Shown here in pieces: positions 1 to 8,848 of a stretch of DNA of 64,000 bases. This DNA comes from JAMLJG01 sp035327585 (GTDB lineage Bacteria > Verrucomicrobiota > Kiritimatiellia > CAIVKH01): positions 3,556 through 67,555 of the forward strand of contig DAOLDD010000021.1 of the NCBI GenBank assembly GCA_035327585.1, in the 5' to 3' direction. How positions within the stretch are numbered: the first letter of the stretch is position 1; each line of letters starts with the position of its first letter. The translations under genes were made by a program, and so were the position numbers. A model generated the notes under the pieces. That model searched no databases, was not told where the DNA came from, and saw only the letters and a program-made list of their open reading frames with translations.

Positions 1-147
1 GAAGGCACCGTTCTGCCGATTGGTGAACAATAGTTCAGTTATGGGGTGGGGTCAAGAGGTGCTGAACTGGATTTCACCAATTTGACAGCATTGACTGTGA
101 CAAACTGGAGTGCGCAGGCTTTACAGCGCATTTGCGGCCCGGCCTAA
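1..147 (+). other. Possible 3' tail of a coding region with an in-frame TAG
   Basis: Frame 1 reads EGTVLPIGEQ, then TAG at 31-33, then continues open to TAA at 145-147 with a protein-like composition (it includes LDFTNLTALTVTNWSAQALQ). It could be the end of a gene that enters from the left with a nonsense change, or chance. No family is recognised. The piece is too short to decide. Confidence 0.2.
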
Positions 148-159
148 CGGGCCGCAAAT
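130..159. terminator. GC-rich hairpin after the left-edge ORF
   Basis: A 12-bp stem (ATTTGCGGCCCG with its complement) closes a 6-nt loop. No T-run follows on the + strand, so it is only a possible terminator. It overlaps the end of the left-edge reading frame. The rest of 160-376 shows no gene that I can support. Confidence 0.35.
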
Positions 160-376
160 CAGAGCGGTGTCAAGTATTCGCAAACCACATTATACGCGAT
201 GATATCTGCGTCTATTTCATTTTGAAAGCGTTGCAGAATGTCGATGGCGAAAGCCGGGGAATATACTGCCGGTAAAGTATCGCTAATAAAATGCCATTAT
301 TTAGACAGCACCGCACGGTTTCGGGTATGTGCAGAATGAGACGACGCAGATTGAATTTCCTGGTGCTTGTCGAGTC

Positions 377-3300
377 CTAGTAAATCCTTGCGCGATAATA
401 CATAGGCGATACGTTTGTGCGAAAAGTGTCAATAAGCACAGGCTCGTTTGTGGGCATCAATAGTGCCCATGAACTCCAATCAATCAAATTGGTCGATATC
501 TCCAGTTCGTATACATAGTTCGATGGCGCGTATAGTATGACGGTGGGACTGCCATATTGTTCATTTAAAATAGTATCAACTATGATTGGCACATCATTCT
601 CCTCGAACCCGAGGGCAATGTTTGTGATGAGCGCACCACCCTGATTTTCGTCAAGATTGTAGAGCTCGAAAGATAGTGAGAATGTACCAGATGTGTAGGT
701 GTCGGGAAGCGCAAATGTATGGGCATGTAATCCGCTCCCATGAATGCGACTATCGATCGATCCGATATGGTAAGAGTCCCAATACACTCTTAGTATCTCG
801 ATCCCAGCCGTGTCACTAAAGATAGTGTTAAACGAAATGCAGTTAACCGGATTTGAGATGGCGATGCCGAGCGCGATCCACAGGGTGTTGTTTGTTGTGC
901 TGCTTGATGAGTTCTGACCTTGCTGGACGGGTTGGCGATTGAGCGACGTATCGGCTGTGCTTCCAATATAGAAATCGTGCTGATTGAGATGTACCCCCCA
1001 ATCGCTGAAGCTCGCTGGAATGCTGCTTAAATCAAGTGGCGAACCCCACTGTAAATCTGGAAAGTATTGATTGACTACCTCCGAGCGGGCGCAGAGGGTG
1101 CTCGATCTGTCGGGGGGGTGAGTGATATGACTGTCCCAGTCTCGATTATCTCGTTCGCATGCCTCTCTGCTTAATAGATATCCATATCTTCCGTATGAAC
1201 AATCTCCCATCATTACATTGTTTACCGTGTTGAGATAAAATTGATGCGGCCATTTGTGGTTTGACCTTGCGTACTCGATCGTGAAGTATTCATTCGGAGC
1301 TCCCGAGCGGGTGTAGACTGTGTGAATGCTGCGAATTGAATCCGGGGCAAGCCATGATACCTCGCACTCGTGAGTGTTGGTTAGTCCGCCGTTGGTAAAG
1401 TTGATGGTGCGATCGTGTGCATAGTAAGAGTCGGACCAGTGTGCGTTCAGTCCATATCTTCTATGGTGAGTGATGTACTTATATGCGTCTAGAAATGTGG
1501 TGTGGACGCCTATTCTTTTATTGATTGCGTCGGCGGCGGCTTGAATTAAAGCAGATCCGGCGCTGTGTGCTATGAAGTGCACGTGCTGAAATGTTGTGTT
1601 ATTGATTATGTCGGAGCCCAATCCGGCGCCAATTTCGGTGGCCGGTGCGCGGAGGTGTTCGATGGGTCGCCCTGCATCTTTTGACCAGTCGTATGCTTCA
1701 ATCTGCCACTCAGACGGGGCTTGCGCGACAATAGAGGTGCGCATATGGTTCACCCACTCGGGCATGATATCTGGTGTGAGTGGTGGTATATACCCATGTA
1801 CAATCACAACGAGTTTTGTTTTGCCGGGTTGTTGAGAAATGTGCACCTTGGATTCTGGGGCTTGATCGGATGTTGGTCCAAGAACAGTTAGTTTGGCATT
1901 CATGCTGGTTGCGCTGCCGAAAGTGTCAGAGATTATGACGCTATATTCGGCGGCATCCGTTGTTTGGGCGTTGTTTATAATCAAGGTGGCGTTGTTGTTG
2001 ACGGGAATGTCTATACCGTGTTTTCTCCATTGATAGGTTAGTGGTTGTGATCCGTATACCCCGACTGTAAATACGGCTGAAGACCCTGACGTGACAATGC
2101 AGCTTTCTGGATGCATATATATGTACGGTGTTGATGATCCATCTGCCGTCACGGTGAACACGACGTTTGATTTATCGTTGGCCTCGTTGGTCTGCCCGGC
2201 GCTCCCGTCAACGTCGACGATGGTCCAGATGTAGTTGGCGCCGGTGTTGCGACCCGCCGGGATTGTCGCGGTGCGGCTGATATTGGTGAACCCATAAGCG
2301 GCGACCTGCATAGTCGTCACGGAAAAGAGCAGAGGGTCCGAACTGGTGACGTTGGTCGAGCTATGGGCAATGCGGACGTTGGATGTGAACGATGAGGCGG
2401 CGGTGCCGCCGCTGTTGGTGATGGTGAAGCTGATGGTCACCAGCGTTCCGGTGGGGCCGCTGGCGGGGGTGACCGTCAGACCGCGGGGGAAAACATCAGG
2501 CGGAGTGTTGGTCGAGGCCGTCACGGTGAACACGACATTTGATATATCGTTGGCCTCGTTGGTCTGCCCGGCATTCCCGTCAACGTCGACGATGGTCCAG
2601 ATGTAGTTGGCCCCGAGGTTGCGGCCCGCCGGAATCGTCGCTGTGCGGGTGATATTGGTGAAGCCGTATGCCGCCACCTGTATTGTTGTCACGGAAAATA
2701 GCAGGGGGTCTGTAATTCCGACACTTGTGGAACTATGGGCGATCCGGACGTTGGACGTGAAGGAGGCTGTCGCGCTCGGGCCGCTGTTGGTAATGGTGAA
2801 ACTGATGGTCACCATCGTTCCGGTCGGAGCGCTTGCGGGGCTAACTGACAGATTGCGCGGATATACGTCGGGCGNNNNNNNNNNNNNNNNNNNNNNNNNN
2901 NNNNNNNNNNNNNNNNNNNNNNNNNNNNNNNNNNNNNNNNNNNNNNNNNNNNNNNNNNNNNNNNNNNNNNNNNNCCGGTCGGAGCGCTTGCGGGGCTAAC
3001 TGACAGATTGCGCGGATATACGTCGGGCGTCTGATTTGAGGGCGTTAGCGTGAGCGGGTGATAAACAGACAAATTGCAGCCGGGATCAAACGACTGTGCA
3101 AGTGAGACATAGCCAGTTCTTGATGCTGTGAGGGTGTGTGTGCCACAGGGTAAATTTGTAAATCCGTAGTGGCCTGACGCGCCACTAGTGACGCTGTGCC
3201 CACCCCATGTGACATGGACGTTTGCGATTCCTGCGGCGGTCTGAGCATCAGATATTTTGCCGCCAAAAGTGACCGTAGCTGCAGATGACTGCGAATTGAG

Positions 3301-3435
3301 GGTAAAGGTGAAGAGCAGGGTCAATATTTGTAAAATATTTATGGTTTCTGATCGTGTTTTGGTGAGCTGGGTTGAGGGGGGGCTGCCGCGAAAGCATGTC
3401 CTTGTAGCATTGTATTCCCGGTGACTATTAATCAT
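377..3435 (-). CDS. Secreted CARDB / Ig-like / alpha-beta hydrolase protein, interrupted by a scaffold gap
   Basis: Read across the gap with its 55-bp overlap collapsed, this is one open frame of 967 residues. A hydrophobic signal segment lies near residues 33-52. A carboxypeptidase-regulatory-like beta domain (55-130) follows. Next are two CARDB repeats (about 138-260 and 262-370), each with a SFTITNSG core, and an Ig-like domain (385-470, with the YQW and DAAEYSV signatures). An alpha/beta-hydrolase fold comes after that: VVIVHGY gives the oxyanion region and FIAHSAGSA holds the nucleophile Ser. The C-terminal end YRARIY resembles those of PVC exported proteins. The likely role is an exported or surface-bound lipase- or esterase-like enzyme; the substrate is unknown. 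The first ATG gives a long N-region, so a later start is possible. Its base composition is richer in A+T than its neighbours. Confidence 0.75.
2820..3029. other. Scaffold gap (100 N) flanked by an exact 55-bp direct repeat
   Basis: N fills 2875-2974. The 55 bases just left of it (2820-2874) are identical to the 55 bases just right of it (2975-3029). Both copies end exactly at the N run. Removing the N run and one copy restores a single open frame through the CARDB gene. The gap is therefore either a missed contig overlap or a collapsed extra CARDB repeat. Confidence 0.9.
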
Positions 3436-3750
3436 GACGGCAACTCGCTAAAACCGACCGTGGCGACATGGGGTCTGTATTGAATAGACGACACGATCGT
3501 TGAGCAAAGCAGCAAACCAACATTATTCGATAAGATATTTTGTCGTTATCCGCAAGCTCAAGCACATACTCACCACAGAACCTTTCAGCACCTGTATATG
3601 GTCGTTTCTGAAGTGGTCCGAACGTACTCGCTCCACATCATCTTGTCTGTGGGAACTTTTGGGTGGGCAGTGTAGGTGGGGCGCTGACGTATTGATAATT
3701 CGCGTTTACCTCGGTTCAGTGTGACCCGATCTCGGGACGGCTGGTGCCCC
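3436..3750. other. Intergenic stretch between the CARDB gene and the terminase
   Basis: No convincing gene is seen on either strand; a 74-codon + frame here lacks any recognisable feature. This is where the left end of the integrated element could lie, but no copy of a tRNA 3' half is visible. Confidence 0.4.
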
Positions 3751-5010
3751 TCACCAAATCGCGCGCTGTTGATGAACTAGTGCCCGTATCGCTGTTGGCT
3801 TCGAAATATCGGCCATGAGTGTAGCGTTCAGGGCGAGCCGTCTTGCTCCCACCGCCAGCGCCAGCGCAACTACGCAGTCATCGTGAAATCCACTCGGCGC
3901 CGAGTAGGTAATCGTGCCGTTCGGCGTGATGGCATACTCGTACCGCTTCATCTCGTCTGTCAGCACGCCCCACGCCCCAGGCCACGACACCTGCCGCTGC
4001 TCCACTGCAACCACAAGCCGCTGGATCAATTGGGTCTTGGTCTGGCTAGTCAGCTTCACCGCCTCGATCCGTGGCCACACGCGGGCGAGGTCGTCGTAGA
4101 TCGGATCGCCGATGCCCGTGGCATCCATGACCAGCAACCCACGCCACTTCCGGCAGAACGCGAGGATGCGCTCCTTCTGGATCGGCCAGTCGAGCCGGTT
4201 GAAACGCTCCATGTCCACACAGGCACCGGTGGTGCGGTCCATGGCGATCAGGACCGTAAAGTCCGTGTGCTTGGCGATGTCGCAGCCGATGGCGATGTCG
4301 CCCTTAGGCACGGGGACCTGGTCCACGAGGCAGGCGTCCACGTTGCGGAAGACGCCCGCCGAGTCCTCCAGGAACTCTGCCTCGTACTCCTGGCGGAAGA
4401 CGTCGCTCGGTAGCGTGCGCCGGGCCTCCTCGTACTCGGCCTCCGGGAAGAACGGGTTCGCCTTGCTCGGGAAGCTGAAGCTGGCGTAATCCCGCTCGTC
4501 CGGGTCCTTGCCACGGGTGAACAGGTCGAAAAACCAGTTCCGGCCTCGGGGCGTGCTGATCATGAGCGCCCAGCCCTTCGTCTGGCTGATCGTGGGCCGG
4601 ATCGTGTAGTGCCACGTATCCGGCAGAATCCGGGCCGCCTCGTCCAGCAGGATGCCCCGGAAGCCCAGCCCGAGGATCGAGTCAGGGTTGTCCGCTGAGA
4701 GGAACAGGATCCGCACCGGACCGTGCTGGCCGTTGAACTCGGCCCGGGCCGGGTTCTGGCCGTAAAACCGGACGAAGCTCCCAGCAATCTCCCGGACCGC
4801 CTCTATCCCTCGCTCGGCGATGAAGTAGGTGGGGGCGATCCAGCCGTAGTCTCCACCGGCCTCGCCTCCACCTCGGTCAATGATCTCGGCTGCGGCAAGC
4901 AGGGTCTTTCCGAACCTTCGGCCACAGCAGACGGTTCGGAAACGTCGATCACGGGCATGGTGGATGGCGAGTTGTCCGGGGTGGGGGTCGTAGTTAAGAA
5001 CGATCGCCAT
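3751..5010 (-). CDS. terL: Phage terminase large subunit
   Basis: 419 residues, full length for the family. The N-terminal packaging ATPase shows Walker A CCGRRFGKT (about 28-36), Walker B GILLDEAAR (about 136-144) and the coupling motif ISTPRGRN. The C-terminal RNase H-like nuclease shows its acidic residues in GCDIAKHTDF, VMDATGIGD and FHDDCVVALAL. These are the residues needed for ATP-driven DNA translocation and concatemer cleavage. The start is supported by AAGGAG eight bases upstream. It is preceded, with a long overlap, by a small terminase-like gene. No portal or capsid gene follows on the left, which suggests a satellite or a remnant. Confidence 0.93.
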   Translation of the reverse strand: MAIVLNYDPHPGQLAIHHARDRRFRTVCCGRRFGKTLLAAAEIIDRGGGEAGGDYGWIAPTYFIAERGIEAVREIAGSFVRFYGQNPARAEFNGQHGPVRILFLSADNPDSILGLGFRGILLDEAARILPDTWHYTIRPTISQTKGWALMISTPRGRNWFFDLFTRGKDPDERDYASFSFPSKANPFFPEAEYEEARRTLPSDVFRQEYEAEFLEDSAGVFRNVDACLVDQVPVPKGDIAIGCDIAKHTDFTVLIAMDRTTGACVDMERFNRLDWPIQKERILAFCRKWRGLLVMDATGIGDPIYDDLARVWPRIEAVKLTSQTKTQLIQRLVVAVEQRQVSWPGAWGVLTDEMKRYEYAITPNGTITYSAPSGFHDDCVVALALAVGARRLALNATLMADISKPTAIRALVHQQRAIW

Positions 5011-5249
5011 GCGATGACTCCTTCGGCGTCGAGGGTGAGCTTGGTCTGGGTGGGGAGCAGGGGCATGATGATCTGGCGGAAGAACCGGACGGGGTTCTTG
5101 TTGAAGTAGTCCCGGAGCGCGGCCTTGAGCGACGTCTGGACGCCCTCTTCGTTGAGCAGGGCATCCAGCGTTTGAAGCGCGGTGATTCGACCGCCGAAAG
5201 AGCCTTTCGGACGGCCTGGACCGGGACCTGTGAACGGAACGAACGGCAT
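4803..5249 (-). CDS. Putative terminase small subunit or accessory protein, overlapping terL
   Basis: 148 residues starting at an ATG with AAGGA upstream. The N-terminus has a GPGRPKG motif like an AT-hook, then a helical segment rich in Leu and Arg (about 24-66). The last 65 residues are of low complexity, rich in Pro, Ser, Thr and Glu. The frame overlaps the start of terL by 208 bases, so the tail is encoded out of phase with the terL Walker A region. Position and order suggest the DNA-recognition subunit of the packaging motor. The sequence itself does not match a TerS family that I can name. Confidence 0.55.
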   Translation of the reverse strand: MPFVPFTGPGPGRPKGSFGGRITALQTLDALLNEEGVQTSLKAALRDYFNKNPVRFFRQIIMPLLPTQTKLTLDAEGVIAWRSFLTTTPTPDNSPSTMPVIDVSEPSAVAEGSERPCLPQPRSLTEVEARPVETTAGSPPPTSSPSEG

Positions 5250-5393
5250 GATTTCCTTACCCTCGCGAAAACCGCCGTTCTCGGTTCTTGGGGAGAAGAT
5301 AACGGAACGGGCGTTCAGTGGCAAGCCCCGGCGTAATCCAGGTCGCGAACAGCCCCGACTTTGGGGGCTGAGAGCTGACGCAAAACGGGTGTC

Positions 5394-5527
5394 GGTTTCC
5401 GCGAATTTTCCGCGCTCGGAGGTTTCCGTGGCGCGTATATATCCCTTAAGGGATATAGCGCCGCGGAAACCGAATTCTTTCCGCGGTTTCCGCCGGTTTC
5501 CGCGGTCGTCGCGGAAACCGGAATTCG
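5394..5527. repeat. Iteron-like cluster of GGTTTCCGCG with a 20-bp perfect palindrome
   Basis: GGTTTCCGC-type 9-10-mers occur at 5394, 5421, 5485 and 5495 on the + strand. Inverted copies (CGCGGAAACC) lie at 5462 and 5510. A perfect 20-bp palindrome centred on CTTAAG lies at 5438-5457. The cluster lies about 145 bp upstream of the small-terminase-like gene. Candidate roles are a packaging (cos/pac) recognition site, a replication origin, or an operator. Confidence 0.7.
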
Positions 5528-6109
5528 ACCAGGAAGCCCCGTCCACGGGGAAGGGGCCGGGGTCGCTGGCGGGTGGGTGGGCAAGACCCCGGAAGCGAGG
5601 CGCGGGCCGGGCGGAAGGCGTAGCGGAGCGGAGTGAGCGCGGAGCGAGTTCGAGGCGAGAATCTCGAAGCAGGCGCCCCGGCCAGTCCGGGCAAGCGGCG
5701 GGCGGAGGGTGTAGGAGCTTGCGACGGAACCCGCAGCCGGTAGCGCCGCCCGGTCGCAGCACCGATGCGCCGCGCATGGGTGCGAGAATGGCCGGGAAGA
5801 TCGCGGTGCCGATCTCGGCAATCAGCGTGACAACTACGTTGGCGTCGATGATTGGCAGAATCGGCATCGAGTTTCACGCCGGAGAACGAGCGGAGTCGCG
5901 AGCATAGCGTAGTGGAGCCTGGAGCCCGGATCGCGCCGCGCCGGGACGCCGCAGGCGGACCGTGGCGAACCCCCAAAGGCTGGGGGATCGCCGAGAGGGC
6001 GGCGGCCCTGCCGACGCCGGGGTTTGCGAGGTGGGGCCGGTTGCGGGCCTCCTGGAACGCAACGGGCCACGCCTCGATGAAGCGGCGTAGCACGGGACGC
6101 GGGAGGGCA

Positions 6110-6177
6110 CATAACAAGCGTTATGAGCAGGCAGGGAATGCCGGAGCGGTGTACGTCGTCATAATGCAGGCGTTATG
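6110..6177. repeat. Nested inverted repeat with attC-like layout
   Basis: Outer arms CATAAC (6110-6115) and GTTATG (6172-6177) enclose inner arms TTATGA (6121-6126) and TCATAA (6159-6164). The spacers are 5 nt on the left and 7 nt on the right, with a 32-nt centre. This symmetric two-box layout is that of integron attC sites. GTTATGC at the right end fits the GTT core, though not the full GTTRRRY consensus. No integron integrase is present in the window. Confidence 0.45.
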
Positions 6178-6226
6178 CGACGTCCACCCGTCAGTCGCCC
6201 CGTTCGCAGCCCGCCAGAGCCGCCGC

Positions 6227-6298
6227 GAACGCATGGCCGGCACACCTGCCCGGCACACATGCCCCCGCTCGACATCGATTAGCGGGGGCCATGCGTTC
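6227..6298. repeat. Large nested hairpin
   Basis: GAACGCATGGCC (6227-6238) pairs with GGCCATGCGTTC (6287-6298). Inside it, GCCCCCGCT (6261-6269) pairs with AGCGGGGGC (6281-6289) around an 11-nt loop. The structure could form in single-stranded DNA or RNA. Its function is unknown. Confidence 0.6.
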
Positions 6299-6842
6299 CC
6301 GGCGAAGCGTCGGCGAGGACCGAACGGGGCGAGCGCAGGCATTCCCTGCCGACTCCCGCGTCCCGTGCGGAGCCGCGCGGCAAGGGCCTCCCGGCCCGCG
6401 CATGCCCGATCGGCCAGATCGGGACGGAGTCCTACGCCGCCCCCTACACGGTTACCATCCGGCAGGCCGGCGGGGGTTCAGCCTGACGGATCTTCTGGTC
6501 CGGATCTTCGCCCGCGGGGCCATGGGCGTGGCAGTGAATGGTGAGGCTACCGAACCAGAGGGGCCGCGGGCGGGAGTGGAAGCCAAGCCGCGAAGCGCCT
6601 GGCTGAAACGGTCTTCACTCGTCGGCGGCTGGCCGCGGCCGCCGTGAGCGCCTCCAGGGACCGGGCCCACCTGGCGCCGGGCCAGTGGACCGGGCCGCGG
6701 GAAGCATCCAAGGAAACCGATGCGGTGTCCTTGGCCGGCGGCCTGGTCGACCAGACCAAGCCGCCGGGCGCGGATTTCCCCGCGGTCCGGCTGGCAGGCC
6801 AATGGGAAGGCCGCGCTTACGCCGGACACGCGGGAAGCACTG

Positions 6843-7112
6843 TCATAGGGTCTTCCATTCGATGCGGAGGGTTCCCCAGTCGGGGCGGGTCGTGGTCACA
6901 TAGGCAACGGATTGCAGGTCGGCCAACAAGCGGCGGGCCGTCCGCAATCCGATACGCTCGCAACGGCGCAAGCGTCCGGTTTTCGTCCAACGGTTTCGCA
7001 GTCGGGCGCGGGCGCGTAGAAGGATCGTCGCGCTCCCCGTCGAGCGGGTCCGGAAAAGAACGCGCTCGGGGCTCCCGTCGTATAGGGGGGCAAGTTCAAG
7101 CTGGGCGCTCAT
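6843..7112 (-). CDS. Small protein of unknown function, coupled to ardA
   Basis: 89 residues, strongly basic in the middle (many Arg), ending in an aromatic segment DWGTLRIEW. Its ATG overlaps the ardA stop codon (ATGA), so it is probably translated by coupling. The basic, helical character would suit a nucleic-acid-binding protein, perhaps winged-helix-like, but I recognise no family. It is the last gene of the small-gene operon that starts at 8848. Confidence 0.5.
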   Translation of the reverse strand: MSAQLELAPLYDGSPERVLFRTRSTGSATILLRARARLRNRWTKTGRLRRCERIGLRTARRLLADLQSVAYVTTTRPDWGTLRIEWKTL

Positions 7113-7633
7113 CTCCAGAACACGAGGGTTTCCCCGTCGCGCTCCACGAAGTTCACGGAATCAATCCCCGCGTCGCGCGCGTAGGCTTCGTAGTCGAAGT
7201 AGCGGACAAGGATTTCGTTCCCCTTGTCCTTCTCGTAAAAGGCCGGGTGCGTATCGCGTAAGAACTCCTCGGCCCAGTCCTCGGGGCTGTCGAACGTGCC
7301 CGCGTAGGCGTCCCGCGCTTCCTCGGGCGTCCCGTCTTGGTTCACGTCCTCCACGTAGGCGGCGAATATCTCGCGTTCGCGCTCGTCGAGTTCCAGCCAT
7401 TCCCACAAGCGGGGGGCCAGGTAGCTCTCGCCATAGAACGCGCGGGGGAAACCCTCGAAGTCTTGGAACATCAATTCGGGGTCCGCCTCGTCCTTGTGCA
7501 ACTCAAGACAGGCGTCGCGGAACGTGTCGGCGTCGTGTCCTTCAAGGTCCAGCCAAGCGCCGGCAATGCTCCCGGCGTTGTACTTGGCATAGGTGCCGAC
7601 ATAGACGCGCGGTTCGGTGGTGGTGGTGTGCAT
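7109..7633 (-). CDS. ardA: Antirestriction protein ArdA
   Basis: 174 residues. The N-terminal half carries the ArdA signatures RVYVGTYAKYNAGSIAGAW and DEADPELMFQDFEGFP, and the whole protein is very acidic, as expected of a DNA mimic. ArdA proteins bind type I restriction-modification enzymes as B-DNA mimics and block them, which protects incoming mobile DNA. AAGGA upstream supports the start. It sits in a run of same-strand small genes within the integrated element, which is the usual mobile-element context for this family. Confidence 0.93.
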   Translation of the reverse strand: MHTTTTEPRVYVGTYAKYNAGSIAGAWLDLEGHDADTFRDACLELHKDEADPELMFQDFEGFPRAFYGESYLAPRLWEWLELDEREREIFAAYVEDVNQDGTPEEARDAYAGTFDSPEDWAEEFLRDTHPAFYEKDKGNEILVRYFDYEAYARDAGIDSVNFVERDGETLVFWR

Positions 7634-7642
7634 GTCTGGTCC

Positions 7643-7885
7643 TTATCGGGTGGTTACAGGTGCGAGGATCGCCGTGCGCGCGATGCTCACGCTCGGGGGC
7701 GTGGCGAGAATGGAAACGGTCTTGCCGTGCAAGCGGTCGGTGATGATCCGCTTCTTGCGGAACACCGGGTCCAGCCGTGCGCGGCACTCGTTCAAGAGTC
7801 CGACGCGGTAGGCTTTGCCGTCGAAGTAGAGATAGACCTTCCCCAGCTTCACGGGCTCGGCCTTCGGGGTGCGTGGGTGTTTCAC
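7643..7885 (-). CDS. Small protein of unknown function (GTG start)
   Basis: 80 residues, basic, with the stretch KVYLYFDGKAYRVGLLNE followed by RKKRIITDRL. GTG was chosen because AAGGAG lies eight bases upstream and the GTG overlaps the stop codon of the preceding gene (GTGA). An upstream open stretch in the same frame is a shadow. I recognise no family; the context is the ardA operon of the element. Confidence 0.6.
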   Translation of the reverse strand: MKHPRTPKAEPVKLGKVYLYFDGKAYRVGLLNECRARLDPVFRKKRIITDRLHGKTVSILATPPSVSIARTAILAPVTTR

Positions 7886-8085
7886 GATTGGGGCTCCTTG
7901 TGGTTGGGGCTGGTGTGCTGCTCCAAGTCCGCGACCGCGTAGGCTGCGACGGAAACGGCGGCGACGTAGTCGGGCCGGGTGCCGTAGTAGTAGGCGGCGA
8001 GGATCGCGCCCATTGCGTTCTGGGCGCTCTCCCACGCGGCGGAAAACCGCGTCTGCTCGGTGTCGATGGTGTGCGGGGTCGGCAT
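7882..8085 (-). CDS. Small protein of unknown function
   Basis: 67 residues, Ala-rich, probably helical (ESAQNAMGAILAAYYYG). It has a strong AAGGAG site, and its stop overlaps the next gene's GTG start. The upstream gene ends at 8098, inside this gene's leader, so the genes are tightly packed. No family is recognised. Confidence 0.6.
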   Translation of the reverse strand: MPTPHTIDTEQTRFSAAWESAQNAMGAILAAYYYGTRPDYVAAVSVAAYAVADLEQHTSPNHKEPQS

Positions 8086-8097
8086 GGTCGGGGCTCC

Positions 8098-8472
8098 TTA
8101 CGCGCGGGCGTTCTGCTTCCAGTAGTTGCGGGCCGCGGCTTCGATCTCGTTCAAGGCGTGCGCGAACGATTCGGGGCCGTGCTTGGCGGCGGCGGTGCAA
8201 ACCGTGCTGACGCGGAACATGATCGCGCGGCCTTCGGTGTGCGCGGCGGTCCAGTAGGCGCGGGCCGTGTTGTCGATCTGCCGGAGGGCCTCGCCAAAGG
8301 TCGGGCCGTTGTCCTTCAAGGCGTGGGCGGCAATCGCCCCGATGCGCTGAATGAGGGCGGAAACGGTCGGGCTTGTGGGCTTCGCGTTCTCGGTGATCTG
8401 CTCCGCGATAGTCTGCGCGGCGATGGCAATGGCGGTGGCGTTGGTCTTGGTGCGTTTGCTGTTCTTCTTCAT
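8098..8472 (-). CDS. Small helical protein of unknown function
   Basis: 124 residues: a basic N-terminus (MKKNSKRTKT), then Ala-rich helices with two similar segments. FGEALRQIDNTARAYWTAA (about 64-82) resembles FAHALNEIEAAARNYWKQN (about 103-121), which points to an internal duplication. No family is recognised. It belongs to the element's small-gene operon. Confidence 0.6.
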   Translation of the reverse strand: MKKNSKRTKTNATAIAIAAQTIAEQITENAKPTSPTVSALIQRIGAIAAHALKDNGPTFGEALRQIDNTARAYWTAAHTEGRAIMFRVSTVCTAAAKHGPESFAHALNEIEAAARNYWKQNARA

Positions 8473-8530
8473 GGTCTCGTCTCTTTCTCGGTCTGGTTGG
8501 TTTGGTTTCCCGCCTGCATGGCGGAAAGGG

Positions 8531-8848
8531 TTAGAAAAGCGGGCAAGGGGCTTCGGGGTCGTCGATGTACTCGCCCGGCTTCGGGGTCGGGATCGGCTGG
8601 GCGGATACGATGGCCTCCACCGTGCCGTTGAACGTCAGCAGGGCCGCAAGGATCGTCTGTTCGATGCGCTTCGCCCGGTTGGGGAATCCTCCGGCGACCG
8701 TCTCGGCAACGTGGCGCGCCAGCGTGCGCTTGCTCACCATCTCACTTACCGATGGGGCCTTAGGAAATCTGCTGCCCGAGTGCGGGCTCACGATTGCGGA
8801 CGGATTCTTCATGGTGGCTTCCCCGATCTGTGAAAGTTTTGTGTTCAT
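8531..8848 (-). CDS. Small protein of unknown function, first gene of the ardA operon
   Basis: 105 residues from the ATG at 8848. That ATG has AAAGAG upstream and is preferred over one 12 codons earlier. The middle is basic and helical (SKRTLARHVAETV, NRAKRIEQTILAALL) and the end is Pro/Asp-rich. No family is recognised. The 8849-9287 stretch upstream must contain the operon promoter, but I see no convincing -35/-10 pair. Confidence 0.55.
   Translation of the reverse strand: MNTKLSQIGEATMKNPSAIVSPHSGSRFPKAPSVSEMVSKRTLARHVAETVAGGFPNRAKRIEQTILAALLTFNGTVEAIVSAQPIPTPKPGEYIDDPEAPCPLF

Larger units (their letters stand above)
5528..6842. other. Long GC-rich stretch without a recognisable gene
   Basis: Reading frames are open on both strands because of high GC, but none has a ribosome site plus a protein-like sequence. 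The stretch is unusually rich in inverted repeats (see 6110-6177, 6227-6298 and CCCGAT/ATCGGG at 6405-6423). GGCAGGGAATGCC at 6130 recurs inverted at 6338. It may carry replication, packaging or recombination sites, or non-coding RNA. Confidence 0.5.

Noticed and set aside
5182..5907. Plus-strand frame of 241 codons across the iteron cluster
   Set aside because: Arg/Pro/Gly-rich, overlaps the small-terminase-like gene antisense, no ribosome site.
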